64,000 nucleotides of DNA from Cladobotryum mycophilum (lineage: Eukaryota > Ascomycota > Sordariomycetes > Hypocreales > Hypocreaceae). The stretch's first letter is position 1, and every line of letters starts with the position of its first letter. Shown here in pieces: positions 51,583 to 61,227 of the stretch. Below the pieces are notes generated by a model. The model saw only the letters and a list, made by a program, of their open reading frames with translations. It did not search any database and was not told the origin of the DNA. A program made the translations under genes and the position numbers. Where the stretch lies: the NCBI GenBank assembly GCA_036429605.1, contig JAVFKD010000016.1, positions 4,898,001-4,962,000 on the forward strand, given 5' to 3'.

Positions 51583-51986
51583 TAAAGGTCTAAGATTTTC
51601 GTGTAGTAAATAAGACTATAAGTAAGCGCTATGAAGTAAAAAAAGTATATATATGACTTAGAGGTGTTTTTACTATTAAAGAAAGGATAGGTTAATTAGA
51701 TTAAAGGGATATAAATACATAAATAGAATAAGAAAAGCAGCGAGGAGAGTCTTATACAAAAGCTATGTGTTATAGTAAGTGCAATAAGACAGGCTATAAT
51801 ATGTGAACTTATAAAGAAATATAATAAAATAAAAAGGATATTTTTTATTTTATTATTAGTATAATAGTTATTTAGTATTTTTTTAATATAGGTATAAAAG
51901 AAAAGGGCTATAAGAAAGTGGCTTTATTCTAATCTAAATAAGTGGTCCGCTTGCTTATGTGGTCCGCTCGCTTGTGGATTATGTTA

Positions 51987-52480
51987 TTAAGTAATAAACA
52001 TATAACTTATGCTAGTCTATAAAAGAATAAGGAAATATGTAGATAAAAATAGATTAAAAGGATTAATTTTTAAGAAAAAAGATATAGTCTATTTACTTTA
52101 TTATATACTAGACAAAAAAAATATAAATATTAAAATAATATAACTAAACAACAAATTAAACTTTAAAAAATTAGGATTTTACCTAGTTAAAAAGGTTATT
52201 TTAAACATTAACTATAAATTCTTATTATTAAAAAAAATATAAATATATTTAATTTTTTATATTTCCTTATTTAAAAAAGCATTAGTTAATAAAAATACTA
52301 GAAAAATTATTTATAATTTTATAAAAATACTCTTAGTAAAAGAAAAATATAAAATCAAATTAATCCTAGTTATATACTATAAAAATAAAAAACACTAATA
52401 CCTAGTAAAATAAAAATATTATATAAAAATAAAGAATACTTAAAAGCCTATTAAGCATCTAGCCTATTTTTAGACGATTT
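51987..52480 (+). pseudogene. chromovirus integrase C-terminus with chromodomain
   Basis: Resumes the frame broken by E. It includes a GFYLVKKV block (about 52172-52196) and, at 52338-52463, a chromodomain-like segment: EKYKIKLIL, then YLVK-stop-KYYIK and NT-stop-KPIKHL, where chromodomains have YLVKWKGY and NTWEPxxHL. Both stops fall at Trp positions (TGG to TAA/TAG). The chromodomain steers chromoviruses to heterochromatin marks. Confidence 0.8.
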
Positions 52481-53170
52481 TATAGTAATTCCATCGGAAT
52501 CTAGGCTTAAAGGATTAGCAAAAAACAATTACTAATCGAGCCCGACTAGTAGGTCGATCATAAAGACAATTAAGGAAATACTAAGGGCAGATTCTGCCTT
52601 ATAATGTTCTTTTTTTTAACTTATTAAAAGTATTTACCTTACGTATAACTATACTTACTGCTTTAGTATATAATAACTTTTTTTATTTATTAATTTTCTA
52701 TAACCTAGTTATTATAGTAATAAAATCCTGTTTTATAGCCTTACATTAAAAAGTTAAATTATCTTTAGTATAAATAATACAATTATTTAAAAAAAGTTAA
52801 AATATACTATAAAAAAATTTATCTATAAATAAAAGTATTATTACTATTAGCATTATATTTAGTATAATGTTTTTTAATATAAGCCTTATAATAAGCCTTA
52901 CCTTTAGTAATAATACACTTTCATTTACCAGTAATACAAAAAGAATAAAGAAATATTTTAAAATTAATTAATATAATAAATCTTATAAGATTTTAAATAT
53001 TTATCTTTTTCTAAATAAAGTTAACTATTTTTGTTACTTATCCTAATATCATAAAACTAAAAAGAACAAGACTTATAAAAAAAAACAAGCCTAAAAAGAA
53101 AAAGGAAAATATAGGTATTTATATAGAATTAACGGATCTTAAAGATAAGACTATAGAAAAAGAAGTAATA
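52481..53170 (+). other. chromovirus 3' untranslated region
   Basis: About 690 bp between pol and the 3' LTR. Partly GC-rich (52480-52600), otherwise RIPed. A purine-rich stretch just before the LTR (GAAAAAGAAG, 53157-53166) may be the polypurine tract. No coding remnant assigned. Confidence 0.45.
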
Positions 53171-53653
53171 TATAATAACCTAACCTTATACTTATATCAT
53201 TTATAAAACTAGACCCACTTTTAATAATACTCGTATAAGCTATTAATTAGAAATATAACTATAGTAAAACCACGGATAATATAGCTAATTATAATTAGCT
53301 TAAATAAAATCAACTTAAGCATATTTAATAGCTCAAACAAGATCAATTCAAGCATATACAATAACTTAAACAGAATCCACTCAATCTATTATAACTACTA
53401 GATCATTAATTTATTTCTATTAAAATAAAACCTTACATTTATTCAAACTATAATAAACCTAATTACTATATATATTAACCTATATTTCTTTCTTATATAT
53501 TTAATTAATTATTAATATAATTATTTACTATTAATACCTAATACCTAAACTATAATACTTTATCTTATTACTTAATATCGCCCTAATCCACTGCTAACAT
53601 TAAACTATAATCTAGGTTATTTTTTCTTATTGGGAAACGCCCGGAACGTCTCA
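53171..53653 (+). repeat. chromovirus 3' LTR (483 bp)
   Basis: Aligns over its full length to the 5' LTR. It starts TATAATAACC for TGTGACGACC and ends CGTCTCA. It has more C-to-T and G-to-A changes than the 5' LTR at the left end. Confidence 0.9.
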
Positions 53654-54457
53654 AACCCCTATTAAATCTTAGATAACTTTTAATACTTTAAATAAAATTC
53701 TTATTAAATTTAGTATTTAATATTTATATAATTAACTTTAAAAAAACCTTTAAATAATCTTTATAATACTTTTTCTTTTACTTTAAAAATACTTAATATA
53801 AATTATAAAACTAAATTCTTTTTTGCTTAAAAAATATTTATAATAAATACAATAAGATTCTTAATTTTTATACTATTACTTTTCTTTAAACTATTTAATA
53901 AACTATTAAAATAATTACTTTAGTATTTTAATAATTTTTTAAAGTCTTTTTTTAATTAATCTATTATTTTATTTAGCTTTTAATACTTTTTTTAATTAAA
54001 CGATTTTATTATAAAATATAAAATTATTAATTTTTAATTATTATTCTAGAATATTAGTTTTTATAATAAAATATAATTCTTATAAAAAATTAAAAAATAA
54101 TAATTATTAAATTAATCTTATATAATCTATTACTTACTATTATAATAGTTTATTTTTAAAAAACCTTTTTATATATATTATTTATAAAGCTTTTTAAAAG
54201 AAATCTAAAAGATTTATAAATCTTTAAAAACAGGTATATAAAACTATTTTACTTAAATAATAATACTAAAAAACTTTAAAATTATAATAATATCTTATAA
54301 GATTATTAAATAAGTAAAATCAAAATATAAATATTATATTATATATAAGCTAAAGCTTATGTATTTAACTATTATACAAAAGATATATAACTTATATAAG
54401 ATTACTTTATATCTCTATTACATTATATATTCGGTTAATTTTCAGGACGGCATTATA
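53654..54457 (-). mobile_element. LTR-A retroelement fragment, minus strand
   Basis: Reverse-complement match to 22616-23405: the LTR from 54457 (ATAATGCCGTCC for TGTAACG...GTCC) to about 54105, then the start of the gag-like region to 53654, where it is cut by the chromovirus end. Confidence 0.75.
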
Positions 54458-55260
54458 GATCTTGCTTACCTGGTGATCTTATAAGGTGTTATTACATGCT
54501 TATATACTTTTAATAATTAATAATAGTTTTTGTAGTATAAAGAATTATTTTAATAATAAGAAAAGGGATTTATAGGTTATAGGCTATTATTAAAAAGTAT
54601 ATTAATATCTTAAGGTTTTTATAAAGAAATTTTTAATAAACCTAATACTTATATTAATTTTAATTTTAATAGTATTATTACCTATAGTTATAATTAAAAA
54701 TAATATATTTAATTTTAGTATAACTTTATATTTTAAAAATAAAATAAATTTTATAATAAATTTAATTATATATATACTCTAGTTTCTTAAATTATTTATT
54801 TTTTTAATTAAAAATATATTAGAAATATATAATATAATTAAAATAACTAAAAAGATTAATATATATAAATAAAGTTTTTATTTAAGATTAATATATTAAC
54901 TAAAATAGAATATAAATATATATTTAATTATATACTTATTATATTATATTAAATAATAAAATTTTATATTATTTAATAAAACCCTTAGAATTTAAATATT
55001 AGATTATTAGATAAAGCTATTTTATATAAGCAAAATAGTAGTTTTTTAGGTTTAATTATTAGACTAGAGTAATTTATTGCTAATATATTTAGTTTAGATA
55101 GTATATAAGTAAAGTAATATATATTAATGATAATTAATATAAAAAGTTAAAAGATAATTAATTTAAATAAGAATAAGAGAGAAGATATGAGTTTATTTGA
55201 ATGCGAATGGGTAGAGGGCTAGTAGATTTATTTGGATTAGAATGAATCTAAGCCTTGATT
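54458..55260. other. AT-rich spacer before the minisatellite
   Basis: Mostly A/T with many TAATAT runs; the last 60 bases are less mutated. No gene or repeat end recognised. Confidence 0.45.
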
Positions 55261-56323
55261 GAGTGCTTGAAGACCTTGCCCTGTAGGGTAGGTTCTTGAT
55301 CTTTATAGTTAATCTTTTTGATTGAGTACTTAAAGACTTTCCCTTACAGGGCAGGTTTTTAATCTTTAAAGTTAAGTATTTTAATTTACTGCTTAAAGAC
55401 CTTATTCTATAGGGCAGGTCCTTGACTTTTAAAATTAATTTTTTTATTAACTGCTTAAAGACCTTGCCCTGCGGGGCAGGTCCTTAACCTTTAAAGTTAA
55501 TCTTTTTAATTTACTATAAAAAGACCTTGCCCTGTAAGACAGGTCTTTAACCTTTAAAGTTAAGTGTTTTAATTTATTACTTAAAGACTTTACTTTACAG
55601 GGCAGGCCAGTGATCTTTAAAGTTAATCTTTTTTATTAACTACTTAAAGTCTTTGCCTTGCGGGGCAGGTCCTTGACCTTTAAAGTTAATCCTGTTAATT
55701 AAGTGCTTGAAAACCCTGCTCTACAGGGCAAGTTCTTGGTTTTCTTAATTAACTGCTTAGAGACCTTGCCCCGCAAGGCAGATCCTTAATCTTCTTAATT
55801 AAGTGTTTGGAGACCCTGCCTCGCGGGGCAGGCCAGTAGCCTTTAAAGTTAATTTTTTTTATTGACTGCTTAGAGACCTTGCCCTGCGGGGCAGGTCCTT
55901 GACTTTTAAAGTTAATCTTTTTTATTAAGTGCTTGGAGACCCTGCCCTACGGGGCAGGTCCCTGACCTTTAAAGTTAATCTTCTCGATTTACTGCTTAAA
56001 GACCCTGCCCCGCGGGGCAGGCTAGTAGCCTTTAAAGTTAATCTTTTTCATTGACTGCTTAGAGACCCTGCCTTATGGGGCAGGTCCTTGACCTTTAAAG
56101 TTGATCTTGTTGATTGAGTGCTTGATGACCCTGCCTCGCGGGGCAGGCTAGTAGCCTTTAAAGTTGATCTTTTCATTGACTGCTTAAAGACCTTGCTCCG
56201 CGGGGCAGGTCCTTGACCTTTAAAGTTGATTTTCTTTATTGACTGCTTAGAGACCCTGCCCCGCAGGGCAGGTCCTTAACGTTTAAAGTTAATCTTCTCG
56301 ATTAAGTGCTTAAAGACCTTACT
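55261..56323 (+). repeat. minisatellite, about 17.5 units of 50-64 bp
   Basis: Tandem units of mostly 61-63 bp built as TGCTTAGAGACC, a GC palindrome (CCTGCCCCGCGGGGCAGG in the best units), TCCTTGACCTTTAAAGTT and a T-rich end. Two units (near 55690-55795) are shorter. The left units have lost much of the palindrome to C-to-T/G-to-A change; units to the right of 55800 keep it. Each intact unit can form a strong hairpin. No reading frame. Confidence 0.95.
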
Positions 56324-56708
56324 TAAATGTTTTTTTTAATATTTTTATAATACTCTGGTCTTAGTAATAATTAATTTAATATTATTATAAAAACCACTTA
56401 ACAATAATAATAATAAATTCTATTTTTTCTTAACTCTAACCCTAGGCCTTAAGACGAGTTTTTCGCCTATAATAACTATTCTAATCTTCTTACTAACCCT
56501 AAGGCTAATGCTAAAGTATACTCTTTCTGGTGTGATAAAGCAGTTGGGTGTATCACTACCTAACTCTCCCAGCCAGGTATCATTTTACCAACTCAAATAC
56601 TTTTGTTATTGTTTTGTATAGCACAGATGTGATACTCCTCATCTGCTTTCTTTCATCCTTTTATAGAGACGCTATTAACCTCCTTAGACGTGTTAGAACA
56701 ACCCTATT
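56324..56708. other. region upstream of the HET pseudogene
   Basis: AT-rich, then moderately GC from 56420. It may contain the promoter and the 5' part of the HET gene. A second open frame at 56548-56853 overlaps the HET frame and looks like a shadow. Confidence 0.35.
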
Positions 56709-58729
56709 ATGCCCATATTGTCCGCAAATTCTCATAATTGCAGGGGAGGCGATAAAAATACTTCCATCTGCGTCAAATGTCAGTTATTTCCTACGAAATG
56801 GCCCTGCTCCAATCTGTATATCTTTAAGTATCATAAAAACTTTCGAGACTTAGACCAGTTAGTCGCTGATGGCTGTCCTCTCTGCTGCATTGTGAGGCAA
56901 CTCTTTATCTTTTAGGCCTAGACTTGTCGGCTTAGGAATACTTTATGCCCTATTATTATTCAAATCTCAAGGCCCACTTGTATTAGTGTTACCCTTGGCG
57001 GAGACCATGGCCAAGCCAGCTTTGCAGTCTCTGCATATGGCATACTAAAGGTGATAGAAAGCCCTAATCCGGCCGGCAACACCATGCTGTGCAGTCCAAA
57101 TATTCAACGTAAGTAGCATAGCTGGGATAAAGCTTTTAAACTAAAAAGGTATACAGGACTCCACCCTGTAGACTAGAATAAAGAGGTAAAAGATATGGTG
57201 AACACGTTAGTCCAATCTTAGGTTGCTGAATGCTGCTGAAGTACCGCCAGGATACGAGCGTTAGGGAATACTCTCCTCCTAACGCGTATTATTAAGGTAA
57301 AGAGTAACTAAGATTATGTTTGATTAGTAGAAGCGAATGGCTAGCATAGGATATATCTTATTCTAAGCTACTGTTAAGGAAAGAAAAATAATTATGCTAA
57401 AATAACTTAACTAAAAGTTAAGTAAAGAAAAAAGGTTATATATACAAAAGACCTACCACTAACCATTAAACAGGCTATCAAAGTGAGCAAACAGCTTAGT
57501 ATTTGCTATCTCTGGGTTAATGTTATCTGCATTATTCAAGCCTATAGCTTTCCGCTGCGGTTTAAGCAGCTAGAGGATTAGAGGCGTAAAGCTCCTAAAA
57601 TAGGTTAATACTATAGCAACGCTCTTATAATCGCTGTTTTAGCAGTTACTAATAGTAATCATAGCTTTTTTCCGAAAGATCATCTTAGATTTACCCTATA
57701 TCGCCGTTTAAAATTAGCGTTTAGAAAAGGGATTCTAAGGTAAGATCTAATGTATTAATTCTCCTTAGTAAACTATCCGTTAATTAAGTCTATAATATAC
57801 TATTATATTCTCGGGGCTAGACTCTATAAGAACGTATATTATTCTAGTATACCCTATATTAGTATAAGGAATTGGTTTTCTAAGAATACTATAGTAGTAT
57901 CAAAGCGTCCGAGTTTAAGCCAGCTCTTGGCCCTAAGAAAGCATCTGGCGAAGGCCTGGCCTATATATAGGTAATTGTACTTTCGAAGCTAAGAGATTCT
58001 TTATATTACGTTAATGAACTCTGGCTCGATGGTGTTAAGGAGTATTGCGAAATGAGTCTTTCTTATAAGACAAATCGTTTAATGGCGATCTAGGGCCTCG
58101 TCGATTAACTTTAACCTTTAAATACCTAGAATAAGATATACATCGTAGGTATATTTAAATCAGGAATTATTAATAGGCTTACCTAGTCTTATCATGTCTC
58201 TTAGATAGATAAGGTCATGATGTTTCTATCTTAGTTATAGGCTTTACTAAGTATAAGTAAACTTTCCTTTTGTTATCTTAAGGGGAGATTTTCTATAATG
58301 AGCTTAGTAAGCAAGTTTAATATTACTAGGTATAATGCCGGCTTAAATGGCCAGCTATAACTAATAGGTCCTATTTAGCAAATTCACACTAATCTCTTGT
58401 AATATAATAGTAGCTTGCGGGTGGCGGTTATTAATAAAGCTTATTTATTTAAGACTTAGTTTAACTTTAATACTATGAGCCGTACTATTATTTATTTAGG
58501 AAATTTTGTTCTTTTTGCTTTTAGCTAGGAGATGATTTTGGAAACTATAAATAATAAGCAAGGATATTTGGAAATTATAAGAGAGGACCGTCTAGTGATT
58601 AGTCTCGTCCTGTTAGCCACTAGTATTAGGCTTATAGAGTATAAAAGGATCGGCGCATTTGAAGTTCAAGAGACGGCGAAATCAATAGAATGGGACCAAC
58701 GGACAAGAGAATTGATTTCTATCATATAA
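56709..58729 (+). pseudogene. HET-domain (heterokaryon incompatibility) protein, RIPed
   Basis: HET proteins trigger cell death after fusion of unlike hyphae. From 56709 the frame gives a Cys-containing N-terminus and DLDQLVADGCPLCCIV (about 56847-56895), the block that usually precedes the domain. The domain core KDLPLTIKQAIKVSK...YLWVNVICIIQ (57447-57542) is in the same frame and matches the family's LPxTIxDAIxVxxxLGxxYLWIDxLCIIQ; Asp has become Asn. A C-terminal open piece (58532-58729: ...RIGAFEV...) fits the end of such proteins but is in another frame, so an intron or indel lies between. Several Trp/Gln stops. Start uncertain. Confidence 0.75.
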
Positions 58730-58979
58730 AGTAGGACTTGCAAACCTATATATCTAAAAATAATGAGATGCAACGTCCTAAGTCTCGAGCGTTTAACGCG
58801 ACAACAGTGCATCTATTACTCTTATCGCGAAGCTCATGCTAACAACAAGCGTCAAGATTATGAAGTTATGATAGGCTAGATTAAACTCTAAGTTCTACAT
58901 ATAGGGTAGACATAATCTTGCAGATATGTTTGTCTCTTAGGACTAGGCGTAGTATATTATTAAGAACAATAAACTACTA
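58730..58979. other. 3' flank of the HET pseudogene
   Basis: Mixed-composition spacer up to element G. Nothing recognised. Confidence 0.4.
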
Positions 58980-60847
58980 ACGTATTCCATAAGCAAGTGT
59001 ACCACACAAGCGAGTGTGCCACCCCTTACCACCTCGTGTAGAAAAAAACAAAGTTAGCTCTTAATACTTCTTAATCTATATTAAATATCTAATTATTATA
59101 ATAGTATTAAAAGAAGATAATTATATTTTTTATTTAGTTATACTTTCTTATAGGTTTGTATATTATGGCTAGTCTTATTATACTTGCTATAGTGCAAAGC
59201 CTTTGTATAAGCAGACTTTTTTACTGCCTCTTTTACTTAATTTACTTATTTATATCCCTTTAATCTAATTAATTGATTTCTTTTTAAACAGTAAGTATGC
59301 CTCTAAGTTATACGTAAGTCTTTTTTATTCTATAATGTTTATTTAATACCTTATTTACTATATAAAGCTTAAAGACCTCTTTACGTAAAAGTATTATTTA
59401 ATATATAATTACTATTATACCTTTTATAAATTAATTAATTATAGTTAATATTATAGTTAAAAAGCTATTTTAATAAGCAAAGATATAATTCTTTATATAC
59501 TTTAACTATAAGGTAGCCTTATATATGTTCTTTAGCGTTTTAGAGATCTAAGGCTATATAGGTTAAGGTAGTATTTCTGGAGGTGTTAATGTTTATAACT
59601 CTATATTAAGCATTAAAAGAATATTTTATAGATTAAATAATAATAAAATAGCTTTTTTAAAACCTTTTTTAATATTTTTTTTATTAATTATAGTAAAAAA
59701 TACTATATAAAAAGTATAAAAGAACTTAAGCTTATTAATATATATAATATATATATATATTAATCTTTTAATTTATTAATTATATATTTGCTTTAATAGT
59801 CTAAAGTAACTAATATTTAATGGCTAAAAGAGATATAAAGAATAAGAAGATATATAGACTATAATAATCTTATACTTTTTATAATAAAACTTAAATACTA
59901 TTAAATAATAGCTTTTATAACTATTAAAGATAAGTATTTAATAGATTTTTTTATATAAGAAGCTATATAATAATTAAAATACTTAATTTAATCTAAGCTA
60001 ATTTTATTAATAGTTTAGTTATTTTTTATTATTATAATATATTAATCTACTAAAAGATTATACTTTTAATACTAATTCTTAAAATAATATTATATAGTAA
60101 GAATAATAAATAATAGTATTATTTAACCCATTCTATTAATACCTTAAATTATAATCGCTTATTCCTAATTACTAGACTAAAATAATTTAGCCTTTATATA
60201 ATCTTTTAAAATTATAATTACTATACTTAAAAAAATAATACCTATTATAAAACTAATCTTATTAAAGTTATAAAAATTATTATTAAAAATCTTATATTTA
60301 GCTTTAATATTCTATATAAACTTAAACTAAGCACTAATAAATATTAAATCTTTATATTTAGCTTTTTAATAATTATATTTATAAGCCTAGTGTATATAAA
60401 GCTTTAGTTAGTGTTTAATAAAGTTTAATGCCTAGTTTTTGCCAATTAATAGCGCGTTACGTATGTATAGTAAATAATTAGCTATTTCTTTAATACTACG
60501 TAGTCTAGGAGGAAATGATCACGTAGATAGATTGATTATATGCTTAAGTATAGCCTTTTCTTCTAATTCTATAAGATTCATCGAATTAGCTCTTATATCG
60601 TATCGTGAAGGCTATCTAGCGTAACGCTGACTTAAAGTCATACGATTAATATTATAGATTTTTTCTATAGTTCTAAGACTTAAATCTAAGTCTTTTTAAA
60701 AGCTTTAAAAGCTATAATAACTTTACTTTTATACAAAAGTAATACTATTTAAGATCATTGAGGAATTTAATATATTATAATAAAGGTAAATGTAGTGGTA
60801 GAGGGTGGCACACTCGCTTGTGTGGCACACTCGCTTATGGAATACGT
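58980..60847 (-). mobile_element. pogo/Fot1-like DNA transposon, copy G
   Basis: 1868 bp flanked by TA (58978-58979, 60848-60849). Tips ACGTATTCC, then ATAAGCAAGTGTACCAC and ACAAGCGAGTGTGCCAC, inverted at the right. The third base pair block (ATTCC) and the repeats set it apart as another subfamily. It inserted about 380 bp upstream of the following pseudogene. Confidence 0.94.
59136..60745 (-). pseudogene. pogo-family transposase (copy G), RIP-inactivated
   Basis: Minus-strand match to the copy C transposase. The start near 60745 and the end near 59136 are placed by alignment. The segment around 60430-60640 (CENP-B-type helix-turn-helix) is well preserved. The lysine run near 59330 keeps the full spacing, so the C-terminal segment is in frame. 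Stops throughout the catalytic part. Confidence 0.8.
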
Positions 60848-60849
60848 TA

Positions 60850-61227
60850 TACTGGGTAATGGATTATATAAGGAACATGATATATCCCGGCACTCGTACG
60901 GGTGGGTTGGTGTGCAATCTTTGTGGGGTGTATATGTATGGACGTGGGTCAAGCAAATCGAATTTGAGGCTGACCACTTTGGCCAGGGCCAGAGGTGCCC
61001 AACTCTGGAGGTATCTGCCATCATCGGGTACCCAAGATATGAGGGCACCAATCGTATTCACCAGAGGTATTGGGAGGCCTAATCTCCCAACACATGAGTG
61101 TCAAGACAAACGTTGCTTGATATCAACCATCTAGAATCCATATATCGACCCCAAGTTTTAATTTGGTAAGTAACTGTGTGCTGAAATACATACTTTTGTC
61201 CAGACGCCTAAGGAAATCGCCCCTATA
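60850..61227 (+). promoter_or_regulatory. likely upstream region of the membrane-protein pseudogene
   Basis: Almost free of RIP, with normal GC, directly before the ATG at 61228. It likely holds the promoter and 5' leader. Short overlapping open frames on both strands here run into the transposon end and do not resemble proteins. Confidence 0.4.

Larger units (their letters stand above)
47793..51834 (+). pseudogene. pogo-family transposase (copy E), interrupted twice
   Basis: Pieces 47793-48663, 49225-49722 and 51585-51834 match the transposase of copy D in order. The start is ATA, and nonsense codons are frequent. The first break is the SINE within the segment encoding the second catalytic block's neighbour; the second is element F in the C-terminal region. 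Confidence 0.82.
47694..51984 (+). mobile_element. pogo transposon E carrying a SINE and element F
   Basis: Flanked by TA (47692-47693, 51985-51986) with ACGTAATCC tips and GCGGACCA-type 17-bp repeats. Subtracting the SINE with one 13-bp duplication and element F with one TA leaves 1868 bp, the normal family length. It sits in the integrase region of the chromovirus. Confidence 0.93.
40596..53653 (+). mobile_element. Ty3/Gypsy chromovirus with nested insertions
   Basis: 5' LTR (40596-42936, split by element H), internal region with gag, protease, RT, RNase H, integrase and chromodomain, and 3' LTR (53171-53653). After removing H, and E with its contents, each LTR is 483 bp and the internal part about 5.9 kb, normal for the family. 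LTR termini are TGTGACG at the 5' LTR and CGTTATA/CGTCTCA at the 3' ends, consistent with an original TGTGACG...CGTCACA. The 5-bp flanks (ACTTA and AACCC) do not match. Confidence 0.92.

Noticed and set aside
55261..56323. CRISPR-like array
   Set aside because: Units are contiguous with no unique spacers and the organism is a fungus, so it is a minisatellite.
56548..56853. 101-residue plus-strand ORF overlapping the HET start
   Set aside because: It is out of frame with the Cys-rich HET N-terminus and the HET core, which share the frame starting at 56709.
60767..61134. Four overlapping small ORFs on both strands
   Set aside because: They run through the end of transposon G into upstream DNA, overlap each other on both strands and show no family features; chance frames in a GC-normal, RIP-free patch.
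61166..61203. A 5' UTR intron (GTAAGT...CAG)
   Set aside because: Only 38 bp, shorter than fungal introns normally are, with no clear branch point.
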